Positions 51,044-59,885 of a stretch of DNA of 64,000 nt are shown here, in pieces. The DNA lies in the NCBI RefSeq assembly GCF_001280565.1, contig NZ_LGRO01000001.1, forward strand, positions 1,426,001 through 1,490,000, read 5' to 3'. The position numbers and the translations under genes are program-made. How positions within the stretch are numbered: position 1 is the first letter of the stretch; each line of letters begins with the position of its first letter. This DNA is from Sulfobacillus thermosulfidooxidans. GTDB lineage: Bacteria > Bacillota > Sulfobacillia > Sulfobacillales > Sulfobacillaceae. The notes below the pieces were generated by a model. The model was not told the DNA's origin and did not search any database. It saw only the letters and a program-made list of their open reading frames with translations.

Positions 51044-52570
51044 CTAAACTTTGGGTTTGGGGCGGCGGTGCGTTTTATCAATGGGCAGTGTAATAGACGG
51101 TCTTAAAAATTTGCGGTTCAAGGGTTTGCGAATAAATTCCGAACCTAATGCACTCCCATCTAACGGATACACAGGCCATGAATACCGCATACCAAATGAA
51201 TTGGTCGTAACGAGAATGATGAGGGGAATGAGAATACCTAGGAAAAATCCGTCCCACGGTGCCCCCACTAACTCCCCGACTCCCGTCATAATCAAGAGAA
51301 AAATACGCAAAAGCCGCACGGCCATGCCAAAGTCGATGTCTGGAGCCGAAAAAGTCCCCACCGCGGCAATGGCAACAAAAACCATTACTTGAGCGTCAAT
51401 CAGTTTTGCTTTCACAGCAATGTCACCTAACAAAATGGCACCAAAGAATCCCATCGACTGAGTCAGGGGATCAGGACTAAATGTGAGCGCCAAACGCAGA
51501 AGATCCACTCCAATTTCTGCGCCAATAAGTTGCCAGAAGATTGGAATTTCCGTGACCGTAGGATGAATCAGTGTCTGCCATCCATCTGGCAAGTGGGTAT
51601 GACTAACGAGCATGGCGTACCATAACGGCGGAAGAAACCATGACAATGCCACGCCCAAAAACCGGACCCATTTTAAATACGTTCCAACCATCACATCTTC
51701 ATGGTATTCCTCAACCGATTGCAAAAATGAGAAGAAGGATACCGGCAAAATCATTGCATTAGGTGATGTGTCAATCATCACCAAAACATGTCCTTCGGTC
51801 AGGTGTTCCGCTGCCACATCCGGTCGCTCTGTAAACCGGCTATTCGGAAAGGGATTCCACCATGGTTTATGCATAATCCATTCCTGGAGAGCTTTTTCCG
51901 ACATGGTCAGTGCATCTACGTTGATATCCTTAATCCGTTTGCGAATCTGTCGAACAAAATAATCGTCCGCAATGTCTTTAATATAAATCAATGCCACATC
52001 AGCTCGAGAACGCCGTCCCACTTCGTGAATTTCAATCCGTAAATTGGGATCTCGCAGCCGTCTTCGAATAAGAATCGTATTAAAAATAAGGGTTTCCACA
52101 AATCCGTCTTTGGGGCCCCGTAAAACACGCTCTAATGATGGCTCACTGGGATTGCGATCCGGATATTTTCGAACATCCATAATGATCGCGTGGGTAATGC
52201 CGTCTACTAATAAGGCGGCAGGTCCTGCTAAAATTTGATCTGCGGTTTTATCCAAAGCTGTTTCCGGGGTGATTTCGATGAACGGAATTTTGCGGTTCAG
52301 CAAAATCGCCAAACTTGGATGGTTTAACTGATCATCAGGAGTTTTAAATAATTCCTGCATAATTAAGGTCAAATCAGTCTGACTGACGAAAGAATCGAGA
52401 TACACTAACGCCACTTGACGGGATCCAATTTTAAATTCTCTCACAATCAGGTCAAACGTTTCTTTATATCCTAAATATTCTTTTAGCCACTGTACATTTG
52501 CCTTGAGATCGCGCGAAATCTCATGGGAGTGGACCATGGCTTTACCGTGCAACATATAATTAACGGGCAT
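51044..52570 (-). CDS. spoVAF: Stage V sporulation protein AF (GerA-family membrane protein)
   Basis: 508 residues from the ATG at 52570 with AAAGGAG upstream. A soluble N-terminal half of the GerA type (YLGYKETFDLIVREFKIG, PFIEITPETALDKTADQILAGPAALLVDG, EPSLERVLRGPKDGFVETL) is followed by four to five membrane helices with PVSFFSFLQSVEEYHE and a basic tail. SpoVAF sits in the inner spore membrane and works with the SpoVA channel and germinant receptors during germination. Its start overlaps the SpoVAEa stop by 11 bp. Confidence 0.93.
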   Translation of the reverse strand: MPVNYMLHGKAMVHSHEISRDLKANVQWLKEYLGYKETFDLIVREFKIGSRQVALVYLDSFVSQTDLTLIMQELFKTPDDQLNHPSLAILLNRKIPFIEITPETALDKTADQILAGPAALLVDGITHAIIMDVRKYPDRNPSEPSLERVLRGPKDGFVETLIFNTILIRRRLRDPNLRIEIHEVGRRSRADVALIYIKDIADDYFVRQIRKRIKDINVDALTMSEKALQEWIMHKPWWNPFPNSRFTERPDVAAEHLTEGHVLVMIDTSPNAMILPVSFFSFLQSVEEYHEDVMVGTYLKWVRFLGVALSWFLPPLWYAMLVSHTHLPDGWQTLIHPTVTEIPIFWQLIGAEIGVDLLRLALTFSPDPLTQSMGFFGAILLGDIAVKAKLIDAQVMVFVAIAAVGTFSAPDIDFGMAVRLLRIFLLIMTGVGELVGAPWDGFFLGILIPLIILVTTNSFGMRYSWPVYPLDGSALGSEFIRKPLNRKFLRPSITLPIDKTHRRPKPKV

Positions 52571-53129
52571 GATACCCACTCCTTTGCAAAATCTCTTCCA
52601 AAGCCCTTTTCGTCGCGGGAACACCGTGTTCGACAGTATCGTGACCATGCATTTTACCAGGGTCGCCTAGCCCAATTATGGGTACGTGCCCCGCATCATC
52701 TTCGAGGACATCCACCGTATCGCCATAGAGGCGCGAAGAAGAGGCTTGGCGTCCCTCTTTGTCCACAGCATGCGAAATGATACGGCCATGATCTGTCACC
52801 GAGGAATCAATAGGCACGCCGTCCACCGGATGGGTATTGGCCGCCACCGCAATAACGCCCAATACATTCAATTCTGGAGCGTTCATGAGAACTTCCAAGG
52901 CTTTTTCTCCCGCTCCCGTCCCCGCTTCCCCCCGGTCATCGACCATAACCACGACCGGTTCCTCGGGAGCGCGAGTAATAGCTTCGACTAACTCCTGGCC
53001 ACTAAGGGGAGTCGGATTCCCTTTAGATTCTTCCAATACATAGAGATTTAACGACTCACTCGCGGCTTTTAAGGCTTCATAAGCCGTGTTATCACCATCA
53101 GTGACAATAATGACGGGCTTAGCACGCAT
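52560..53129 (-). CDS. spoVAEA: Stage V sporulation protein AE, soluble subunit (SpoVAEa)
   Basis: 189 residues, soluble, starting MRAKPVIIVTDGDNTAYEALKAAS and containing VVVMVDDRGEAGTGAGEKALEVLMNAPELNVLGVIAVAANTHPVDG, a Toprim-like alpha/beta region specific to SpoVAEa. In Bacillus it is a forespore protein of the SpoVA set that carries dipicolinate across the inner membrane. GGGGAT precedes the ATG. It lies 17 bp after spoVAEB and overlaps spoVAF. Confidence 0.92.
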   Translation of the reverse strand: MRAKPVIIVTDGDNTAYEALKAASESLNLYVLEESKGNPTPLSGQELVEAITRAPEEPVVVMVDDRGEAGTGAGEKALEVLMNAPELNVLGVIAVAANTHPVDGVPIDSSVTDHGRIISHAVDKEGRQASSSRLYGDTVDVLEDDAGHVPIIGLGDPGKMHGHDTVEHGVPATKRALEEILQRSGYHAR

Positions 53130-53146
53130 AATAATCCCCCTTATGG

Positions 53147-53497
53147 TTAAGTCTTCGGCTTAAACACCAAAGCCGCTGTTAATCCAAATAATACGGCTGC
53201 TTTAATCCCGCCAGCAGCAGCCGTAAGTCCTCCTGTAAGTAATCCTAAGACCCCTTTGGTCTTCACAGCTTCCCCAATTCCCGTGACTAATGTATATCCG
53301 AATCCCGGTAGGGGAACAGTCGCTCCCGCACCGGCAAAACTGACCAACTTGCCATAAAGCCCTACTCCTCCGAAGATGGCTCCTAAAACCACAAACAACA
53401 CTAAAACGTGAGCCGGGGTTACCGGAAACAAATCTAGGATGAGTTGTGCCAAAACGCATAAAAGACCGCCGATGACAAAAGCCCATAAAAACGTCAT
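53147..53497 (-). CDS. spoVAEB: Stage V sporulation protein AE, membrane subunit (SpoVAEb)
   Basis: 116 residues with four membrane segments: FLWAFVIGGLLCVLAQLILDL, PAHVLVLFVVLGAIFGGVGL, the Gly-rich ATVPLPGFGYTLVTGIGEAV, and a last helix IKAAVLFGLTAALVF. It is paralogous to SpoVAC in the LPGFG/G(I/V)GEA part. It is a component of the Ca-dipicolinate channel. GGGGGT lies before the ATG. Confidence 0.94.
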   Translation of the reverse strand: MTFLWAFVIGGLLCVLAQLILDLFPVTPAHVLVLFVVLGAIFGGVGLYGKLVSFAGAGATVPLPGFGYTLVTGIGEAVKTKGVLGLLTGGLTAAAGGIKAAVLFGLTAALVFKPKT

Positions 53498-53564
53498 GCT
53501 ATTACCCCCTATTGATAATCAACACACCTGGCTGTTATTTTCCCGAGTCCTTTGATTAATTTGG

Positions 53565-54587
53565 TTAAGCACGGGAGATCGCGACAGCATGGGCGATGGA
53601 AGGAATGCTTTCACCTTGTTGATAGCTTGTGGGAGAAAATAAAGCGCCTGTAGAGACGAGTAAAATACGATGAAACTGGCCATGTTGGAGTTGGTGATAA
53701 AGAAAACCCGAAAAGACACTGGCCGAACAGCCGGCACCAGATCCTCCATTATGAACATCTTGTCTGTCAATATCATATAAGGACCGCCCGCAGTCATTCA
53801 GTCGATGAGACCAATCCAATCCTTCTTTACTCGCTAAAGCATCAAGCAGCTTAACACCCAACACACCCAAGTCGCCCGTATAAATCTGATCGTAATCTGA
53901 AATATCCCGGTCAAAGTCTTCGAGATGTCGTTTAATGGTGTCAAATGCTGCTGGAGCCATCGCGGTACCCATGTCATTGGGGTTTTTCGATCCCCAATCC
54001 ACAACCCGGCCAAAGGTTGCTGCTTCCACGATAATATCTCCCGAATCCACGGACGACGTTGCAGACAACAGACACGCTCCGGCCGCTGTGGCCGTCCATC
54101 CTGCCGTTGGAGTGCGTTGATAGCCGAGTTCTATAGGATAGCGAAATTGCCGTTCAGCAGCCATGTGATGGCTCGTTGCCCCGACCAAAACCGTTTTAGG
54201 CCCATGGCCGGCAATGGCCAAAGCCGCCAGACCCAAACCTTCAGTAAACACGGCACAAGCTGAAAAAAGTCCCAGTAAAGGTCTTTGATGTTCACGGGCA
54301 GCAAAATTGGTCGAGATTAATTGATCTAAGAGATCGCCGCCCATGACAACGTCCACATTAAACCAATCTTGCTCTCCTTTCTTCAAAGTGAGATTTTGCG
54401 CTTCAATCAACAAAGCTCGTTCCGCAACTTCAAAACTTGAATGATTATTGAGTTCAGATGGCCAAATCCGATCAAAGTACGAGCCCAACGGGCCTTCCCC
54501 CTCCTTCGGCCCCACAACAGCCGCCGCAGAGCGAATAACCACGTTATCAAATGCATAGCTCGATGCTGACCGGCGACGCACACCCAC
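53565..54587 (-). CDS. spoVAD: Stage V sporulation protein AD
   Basis: 340 residues, thiolase-like fold: VVGPKEGEGPLGSYFD, GLFSACAVFTEGLGLAA (the Cys region), VGATSHHMAAERQFRYPIELGYQRTPTAGWTATAAGACLL, and the final NGGSGAGCSASVFSGF. SpoVAD binds dipicolinic acid directly in Bacillus. Translation starts at a GTG (54587) that abuts the TAA of spoVAC, so it is translationally coupled. It is 67 bp upstream of spoVAEB. Confidence 0.95.
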   Translation of the reverse strand: MGVRRRSASSYAFDNVVIRSAAAVVGPKEGEGPLGSYFDRIWPSELNNHSSFEVAERALLIEAQNLTLKKGEQDWFNVDVVMGGDLLDQLISTNFAAREHQRPLLGLFSACAVFTEGLGLAALAIAGHGPKTVLVGATSHHMAAERQFRYPIELGYQRTPTAGWTATAAGACLLSATSSVDSGDIIVEAATFGRVVDWGSKNPNDMGTAMAPAAFDTIKRHLEDFDRDISDYDQIYTGDLGVLGVKLLDALASKEGLDWSHRLNDCGRSLYDIDRQDVHNGGSGAGCSASVFSGFLYHQLQHGQFHRILLVSTGALFSPTSYQQGESIPSIAHAVAISRA

Positions 54588-55055
54588 TTAAGCCACCCCC
54601 GTTAGTAAATATCGAATCAATCCGACCACAAAGGCTGCGGCTAATCCATAGGTTAATACCGGTCCTGCTACCGTAAACAATTTGGCACCAACGCCCAATA
54701 CTAACCCTTCGGTGCGGTATTCCATGGCGGGAGCGACCATGGCATTAGCAAAGCCGGTAATGGGCAATGATCCTCCCATCCCTCCACGCTTCACTATCCG
54801 GTCATACCATCCTAATCCGGTCAATAATGCCCCGAGTCCGATCATCACTACGGTCGTGGGAGAAGTGGCTTCTTTGGCGCTCATACCTTGTTGCATAAAA
54901 AACCATTGGACTCCCTGACCGACTTCGCAAATCAGACCGCCAACAAAAAATGCCGTAATCGCATTTTTTAGCATCGGCTTTTTCGGACGGATCTGACTGG
55001 CCATATTTTGATAATCTTGCATTTCCTGACTTAACTGTCTGGCTTGATTGGCCAT
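54588..55055 (-). CDS. spoVAC: Stage V sporulation protein AC
   Basis: 155 residues from the ATG at 55055 (GTAGGAGGG 7 nt upstream; the frame is open to 55142 through the terminator and is rejected there). Four membrane helices with NAITAFFVGGLICEVGQGVQWF, PTTVVMIGLGALLTGLGWYDRIVKRGGMGGSLPITGFANAMVAPAMEYR broken over helices 2-3. SpoVAC is the mechanosensitive-type channel of the spore inner membrane. It is first of five spoVA genes here; spoVAA and spoVAB are absent, as in many clostridia. Confidence 0.95.
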   Translation of the reverse strand: MANQARQLSQEMQDYQNMASQIRPKKPMLKNAITAFFVGGLICEVGQGVQWFFMQQGMSAKEATSPTTVVMIGLGALLTGLGWYDRIVKRGGMGGSLPITGFANAMVAPAMEYRTEGLVLGVGAKLFTVAGPVLTYGLAAAFVVGLIRYLLTGVA

Positions 55056-55103
55056 GGACTTCCCTCCTACATCCAGTGATGACATAACAACTGGCAAAGA
55101 AAA

Positions 55104-55130
55104 ACTCCTGCAACCCACGGGTTCAGGAGT
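55104..55130 (-). terminator. Terminator between sigF and spoVAC
   Basis: ACTCCTG-C-AACC (55104-55115) pairs with GGTTCAGGAGT (55120-55130). The minus tail is TTTTTCTTTG. It separates the spoIIA operon from the spoVA genes and suggests the latter have their own, probably SigG, promoter. Confidence 0.78.
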
Positions 55131-55154
55131 AGTATGTTCCAAACACCGATTTTT

Positions 55155-55931
55155 TTATCCCTCACCGGGATCAGGTGGCGGATCATCGTTCAAGGCCAAT
55201 TTTAAACGGTCCAGGGCACGGCGTTCCAATCGTGAGATTTGCACTTGCGAGACATTTAACCGCCGCGCCACTTCGGTTTGGGTTCGTCCTTCAACAAAGC
55301 GTGCGCGCAAAATAAAGCGCTCTCGTTCGTCCAAGGCTCCAAATGCTTGACTTAGTGCCATTTGTTCCAACCAATCGGATTCTCCCACATCATCGCGCAC
55401 CGTATCGCCCAAATGCGTTTCCGATCCGCTTAGTGATTCGATGGGTTGGTTAAGAGAGGCTGGGGCTCGAATGGCTTCCATTGCTTCTGCAATATCGCTA
55501 GGATCTACGCCCATTTTTTCAGCGACTTCTTGGGGTGTCGGATCCCGTCCTAGCTGCTGCGACAATATTGAACGCACCTGTTCGACCCGCATTCCCAATT
55601 CCCGTAAGGATCGTGCCACCCGAATGGGCTGATCATCGCGCATATGACGGCGGATTTCCCCCATTATCAACGGTACCGCATATGTCGAAAACTTTAATCC
55701 TCGGTCCACATCAAAACGATCAATGGCTTTGAGTAAGCCAATAGCTCCCACTTGAAATAAATCTTCAGGGTCATAGCCCCGGCCTTGAAACCGGTGGACA
55801 ATATGCCAGATTAAGTTCCAATGTCGCTCCACTAACTCTTCCCGCGCCGTCAGATCTCCTGCTTGGGCTAAGCGATATAACTGGGCTTCGTCGCGGGGCG
55901 AGTGCCAATGTGTTTGGCCTTCATTGGGCAT
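55155..55931 (-). CDS. sigF: Forespore RNA polymerase sigma factor SigF
   Basis: 258 residues from the ATG at 55931, which lies inside the spoIIAB end (11-bp overlap); AAGGAG is 12 nt upstream. Sigma-70 group 3: region 2 GDLTAREELVERHWNLIWHIVHRF...DLFQVGAIGLLKAIDRFD and YAVPLIMGEIRRHMRD, region 3 LGRDPTPQEVAEKMG, region 4 RFVEGRTQTEVARRLNVSQVQISRLE. It is the first forespore-specific factor, held by SpoIIAB. Gene order spoIIAA-spoIIAB-sigF is universal in spore formers and separates it from SigG. Confidence 0.96.
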   Translation of the reverse strand: MPNEGQTHWHSPRDEAQLYRLAQAGDLTAREELVERHWNLIWHIVHRFQGRGYDPEDLFQVGAIGLLKAIDRFDVDRGLKFSTYAVPLIMGEIRRHMRDDQPIRVARSLRELGMRVEQVRSILSQQLGRDPTPQEVAEKMGVDPSDIAEAMEAIRAPASLNQPIESLSGSETHLGDTVRDDVGESDWLEQMALSQAFGALDERERFILRARFVEGRTQTEVARRLNVSQVQISRLERRALDRLKLALNDDPPPDPGEG

Positions 55932-56364
55932 CGCGCGACAGTTCTCCTTGAATCGTTGCAAATCGTTGCATTTCGACGCGGGTGCCCTTTCCCACTGTCG
56001 ATTCCACATGAAGCCCATGCATAAAAGACTCCATAAATACAAATCCGAGTCCCATTCGTTCGGGATCACTAGAAAATGACGGCTGTCGTGCTTGTTCAAT
56101 ATCGGCAATGCCAACACCAAAATCTTCGATCACGATGGTTAATCCGAGTTTATCGAGCGTTCCCGTTAATTCAACCCAACCGTCGGGTTTTCCTTTATAC
56201 CCATGAATAATCGCATTAGAGACGGCTTCGGACACGGCCACTTTGATTTCGTCAATATCGGATAGGGAAAAGGGTGCCTGAGCGGCTAATGCTGCGATGG
56301 CAACCCGGGCTAGCCCCACATTGTCAGGTACCGATAAAAATCGCATTTGCATCGTATTTTTCAC
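55921..56364 (-). CDS. spoIIAB: Anti-sigma-F factor SpoIIAB
   Basis: 147 residues from a GTG at 56364 with AGGAGG 8 nt upstream. GHKL kinase fold: N box EIKVAVSEAVSNAIIHGY, G1 IEDFGVGI and MGLGFVFMESFMHGLHVES. It binds SigF or phosphorylates SpoIIAA depending on nucleotide. It overlaps sigF by 11 bp. An unusual 152-bp gap separates it from spoIIAA, which in Bacillus is directly adjacent. Confidence 0.96.
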   Translation of the reverse strand: MKNTMQMRFLSVPDNVGLARVAIAALAAQAPFSLSDIDEIKVAVSEAVSNAIIHGYKGKPDGWVELTGTLDKLGLTIVIEDFGVGIADIEQARQPSFSSDPERMGLGFVFMESFMHGLHVESTVGKGTRVEMQRFATIQGELSRDAQ

Positions 56365-56516
56365 TCAAAGTTCCTCCTAGCTTAATATTTTGGGTAACAC
56401 CATGTGTTCTCCTAGAGATGGAATAGTCCCTTGGTCCAAAAATGATCCGGAATAATCCCTAAGTCCCATCATAAAATAGCGAGCACGAAAATTCGCTTAA
56501 GACATGTTCATGGCTC

Positions 56517-56852
56517 TTACACATGTTGATCCTTCACGGCCGGCTTGACAGCATCGGTGACCGATATGATAGCAGTAATCCCGGCTAGCTCCAGCACAGC
56601 TTTCACGCTGGGCCTCACTCCAACAAGAGACAAGGTTCGGTTTCCCATCCGGCGGTATCGTCCGAGGATGACCCCGAGACCAGAGGAGTCAATAAACTCG
56701 ACTTCGGATAGATCTAACACTAGCGCTTTTTCCCGGTAGCGGTCCAATAATTCATCTAAAGCTTCACGCAGGGGAGCTGCAGTCGTTAAATCGAGATCAC
56801 CGTGAATGGCGACCAGAATCCGGTTCCCCTGAATCGTATGGACAATGGTCAT
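56517..56852 (-). CDS. spoIIAA: Anti-anti-sigma-F factor SpoIIAA
   Basis: 111 residues from the ATG at 56852 (GGGAGG 7 nt upstream; the open frame reaches 56900). A STAS domain with the phosphorylatable serine in FIDSSGLGVILGRYR near residue 56 and the N-terminal GDLDLTTAAPLREALDELL. When dephosphorylated by SpoIIE it frees SigF from SpoIIAB. It opens the spoIIA operon, directly after the yteA terminator. I could not find a convincing SigH promoter in the 65 bp before it. Confidence 0.95.
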   Translation of the reverse strand: MTIVHTIQGNRILVAIHGDLDLTTAAPLREALDELLDRYREKALVLDLSEVEFIDSSGLGVILGRYRRMGNRTLSLVGVRPSVKAVLELAGITAIISVTDAVKPAVKDQHV

Positions 56853-56917
56853 AAACAATCCTCCCGAAAATCCAATATTTTCCTGACCATTATCATACAC
56901 GCTTGCGGCTGCGAAAA

Positions 56918-56938
56918 AAGGCGGCTTTTGGCCGCCTT
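56918..56938 (-). terminator. Terminator of the yteA-type gene
   Basis: AAGGCGGC (56918-56925) pairs with GCCGCCTT (56931-56938), loop TTTTG. The minus tail is TTTTTTCGC. The stop codon of the gene ending at 56937 overlaps the stem. Confidence 0.85.
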
Positions 56939-57590
56939 AAAACGGATATTCATCACTTTCCTTGTCGGTACTTCGGGCTTGACGCTTCATTTTCTCGCGT
57001 GCCGCATCCAAAAGCGGCTCGCCTTGTTCATCGACAACAGATTCGACTTGTTCGACAAAACTCACCGGTTCATCAAATCCGACATACGTTTCATGGTAAT
57101 CCACGGCTGGCGGAGTATCTTGAGGACTATTTGAGGTTCCCCATTGTGCGACACTTTGCCAGATATCTTCCCCATCTGTTTCCACATCGCCATGATGAAT
57201 ATCGGGTCGGTCCCCAAAGGGCATAGGGATCACGTGATGCGCAACAGGCACATAGCCCTGTTCTTGTTCTTGTTGGCACTGCAAACAATAGACAGACTCT
57301 GGGCGCGCCTCAAGACGCTCAGCATCGATAGGCTGATGACAGCCATCACAAATGCCATAACTATCCTCGTCAATCTTTTCGAGAGCTCTTTCTACCTCCG
57401 CAAGGTGGTGAGCTAATCCCCGTTCTAAGCCTACATCCAATTCCCGTTCAAAGGTATCAGTACCTAAGTCGGCGGGATGATTGTCATAAGCACTCAACGC
57501 GTGCACTGAATCCGTTTCTTTCACTGCCAACTGCTGGCGCAAATCTGACACCATATCTTCTAACTGATCTTTAACCGCATATAAATCCAT
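56937..57590 (-). CDS. TraR/DksA-type zinc-finger protein (YteA family)
   Basis: 217 residues. N-terminal coiled-coil, then YDNHPADLGTDTFERELDVGLE, the YteA signature, and a C4 zinc finger GICDGCHQPIDAERLEARPESVYCLQCQ split across residues 82-110. The acidic C-terminal third is family-specific. YteA-type proteins are common in spore formers; some are SigK- or SigF-associated, but the target on RNA polymerase is not established. It lies between dacF and spoIIAA, a place empty in Bacillus. AGGAGG lies ~7 nt before the ATG. Confidence 0.88.
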   Translation of the reverse strand: MDLYAVKDQLEDMVSDLRQQLAVKETDSVHALSAYDNHPADLGTDTFERELDVGLERGLAHHLAEVERALEKIDEDSYGICDGCHQPIDAERLEARPESVYCLQCQQEQEQGYVPVAHHVIPMPFGDRPDIHHGDVETDGEDIWQSVAQWGTSNSPQDTPPAVDYHETYVGFDEPVSFVEQVESVVDEQGEPLLDAAREKMKRQARSTDKESDEYPF

Positions 57591-57616
57591 AGCTCTCCTC
57601 CTATCCTGCCGGACCT

Positions 57617-58789
57617 TTAACTAAAGAGCTTCCATAAATATCGCCATGTCAGTTGTCCCATCGTAATTTTGTCTACACCCTGGCTAGCCCGGATGGGAAT
57701 GCGTCGGACAACCTGTTTTTGACTGGTCACCGTTAGGTAACCTAAAATTTGGCCTTTTTGGACAGGGGCTGCAATTTCTTCCGGCAATTCCTTAGAAGAT
57801 TGAAGGCGTCCTGCTGTACTAGGCTGGGTAATCGCCACCGCATGATCAACCACTGCGTCGACATAGGGCTTAGTACCGCGAATAATCCGTACCCGTCCCA
57901 AGATTTCATGCGCCTTTACGACTGATGTAGTGCGAAAGTTTTGAAATCCCCAGGACATCAGAGACGCGGCGTCTTGGGCCCGCGCCTTACCCGTCGGTGC
58001 CCCTAATATGGCCACAATCATGCGAGTGTTATCCCTTTTGGCCGTAGCCACCATACAATAGCCCGCCTCATGGGTAAATCCGGTTTTTAGCCCGTCACAG
58101 CCCGGATATGTTCGAAGTAATCGGTTGTGGTTCACAAGCCACAACGTCCCGCCTTTGCCATTACGGATACTGCGATCTTCCCACATAGACGTGTAGTGGA
58201 GGAGCAACGGCATTTTTACGGCCTGCTGGCCTAATAGAGCTAAATCGTGCGCCGTGGTATAATGGCCTGCCGCAGGCAGCCCATGAGGATTAACAAAATG
58301 CGTGTGCAACATCCCCAATTGATGGGCCGTTTGATTCATTTTCTGAACAAATGCCGACTCGGACCCTCCAATAAATGCTCCGAGCGCATAAGAGGCATCA
58401 TTCGCGGAACCTATCGCCACCGCTTTTAACATTTGATCGACGCTAAGACGTTCTCCTGGTTCCAACCAAATTTGTGACCCGCCGATACGGTATGCTGTCT
58501 CATCAGCCGGCACTAAATCCCTTAAGCTAATCTGATGCTGCTCAATCGCTTTAACGGCCAAATACAAGGTCATTAACTTTGTCACACTCGCCATCGGAAG
58601 TTCTTCATTAGGATTTTTCGCATAAAGAACCTGACCCGAATTGGCATCAATTAATTCCGCTGCCTTTGCCTGTACAGATGGAGGTTCGGTAACTGTTTGT
58701 GCAAAGATTACCGGTGTCGAAACGACATTCAACACAAAAACCGTGCTAATAATCCAACGAAGACGTTTTAGGCCTCCTCGAAGCCCCAT
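57617..58789 (-). CDS. dacF: D-alanyl-D-alanine carboxypeptidase (DacF-type)
   Basis: 390 residues with a signal peptide (LRWIISTVFVLNVVSTPVIFA, cleavage near residue 31). Penicillin-binding motifs: SxxK in ASVTKLM, SxN as GSANDAS, and KTG in DGLKTGFTHEAGYC. A PBP5-type C-terminal beta domain and a terminal amphipathic anchor (ITMGQLTWRYLWKLF) follow. It trims peptidoglycan stem peptides; in Bacillus dacF is transcribed in the forespore just before spoIIA, and the same order is kept here. GGAGGGTG precedes the ATG. Confidence 0.93.
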   Translation of the reverse strand: MGLRGGLKRLRWIISTVFVLNVVSTPVIFAQTVTEPPSVQAKAAELIDANSGQVLYAKNPNEELPMASVTKLMTLYLAVKAIEQHQISLRDLVPADETAYRIGGSQIWLEPGERLSVDQMLKAVAIGSANDASYALGAFIGGSESAFVQKMNQTAHQLGMLHTHFVNPHGLPAAGHYTTAHDLALLGQQAVKMPLLLHYTSMWEDRSIRNGKGGTLWLVNHNRLLRTYPGCDGLKTGFTHEAGYCMVATAKRDNTRMIVAILGAPTGKARAQDAASLMSWGFQNFRTTSVVKAHEILGRVRIIRGTKPYVDAVVDHAVAITQPSTAGRLQSSKELPEEIAAPVQKGQILGYLTVTSQKQVVRRIPIRASQGVDKITMGQLTWRYLWKLFS

Positions 58790-58888
58790 CTTTCACCCTC
58801 CCCACAAGATTGTCTGGCTGATAGTATGGGGCAAAAGAGTGGGAATTCATGCAATACGGTCCGCTACTTAAAGCTTATGACCCGGCTA

Positions 58889-59779
58889 TTAAGCCCGTGG
58901 GTGAGTCTGGTCATAAACCGGACGAAGACGTTTTTGGCTGACATGGGTATAGATTTGCGTAGTCGAAATATCTTGATGTCCTAACATTTCTTGCACAGCA
59001 CGCAAATCGGCCCCGTTTTCTAACAGATGGGTTGCGAAGGAATGACGAATCATATGAGGCGTAATCGGTTTTGTGATGCCAGCGTTGACAGCATATTTTT
59101 TAAGCAGTTTCCAAAATCCTTGACGGGTTAACGCTTTCCCCTGCCGGTTAAGAAATAATGTGGGTTCCTGTACATCTTTGATTAACTGAGGTCGAGCCAC
59201 GTCCACATACCGCATCAACCATTCGGCCGCAAGTTTTCCGAGGGGAATATAACGCTCTTTGGATCCTTTACCTAGGCACCGGATTTTCGGCGGGTCTAAC
59301 CACCAATCATTCATGGTCAAATGACATAATTCACTGACACGTACTCCGGTGGCATACAACAATTCTAACATTGCCCGGTCACGCATACCGTTCACGGTAC
59401 TTAAATCAGGCGCCTCAATGAGCCGTGTAACCTCTTCAATACTTAAAACATGAGGAAGCCGTCTATTAAGTTTTGGAGCAGACAATAGTTCCGTCGGGTC
59501 ATTGCTCAGCCCTTGGTCATTGACAACAAAACGATAATAGGCTTTAATGGCAGCCAGTCGCCTGGCTTGCGTGGCTGGAGCGCGGTGTTCCTGTTGTAAG
59601 AATTGCAAGTAGTTAATCACACTCTGCTCATCTTCTTGGCACCCGTGGGTGTCTACAAAATCCATATAATCAGTTAAATCTCTGTGGTACGACTCAATCG
59701 TATTGGCAGAGAGGTTTCGTTCATACCGTAAGTAATCCAAAAAATCATCGATCCGTTGATTCACAGTTTTTCGCCTCAT
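58889..59779 (-). CDS. xerD: Tyrosine recombinase XerD
   Basis: 296 residues from 59779; a GTG at 59764 with GAGGCG 7-9 nt upstream may be the real start, giving the more usual (M)NQRIDDFLDYL. Catalytic set: Arg in YATGVRVSELCHL, Lys in LGKGSKERYIP, His/Arg in HMIRHSFATHLL, His in LGHQDISTTQIYTH with the nucleophile Tyr. It resolves chromosome dimers at dif together with a second Xer or alone. Upstream of dacF it is in the same place as ripX/xerD in Bacillus. Confidence 0.93.
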   Translation of the reverse strand: MRRKTVNQRIDDFLDYLRYERNLSANTIESYHRDLTDYMDFVDTHGCQEDEQSVINYLQFLQQEHRAPATQARRLAAIKAYYRFVVNDQGLSNDPTELLSAPKLNRRLPHVLSIEEVTRLIEAPDLSTVNGMRDRAMLELLYATGVRVSELCHLTMNDWWLDPPKIRCLGKGSKERYIPLGKLAAEWLMRYVDVARPQLIKDVQEPTLFLNRQGKALTRQGFWKLLKKYAVNAGITKPITPHMIRHSFATHLLENGADLRAVQEMLGHQDISTTQIYTHVSQKRLRPVYDQTHPRA

Positions 59780-59885
59780 TATCCAGGAAATAAAATGATT
59801 ATGTTAACCATTCGACGATGTTAAAACAATTCCTGCTGAAAACTCCTAAGCCACAAAAATTGCAACGGATTTTATACGAAAAAAA

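Noticed and set aside
56377-56472. 31-codon ORF between spoIIAA and spoIIAB
   Set aside because: No ribosome site before either ATG, and its stop overlaps the ribosome site of spoIIAB; kept only as a remark on the gap.
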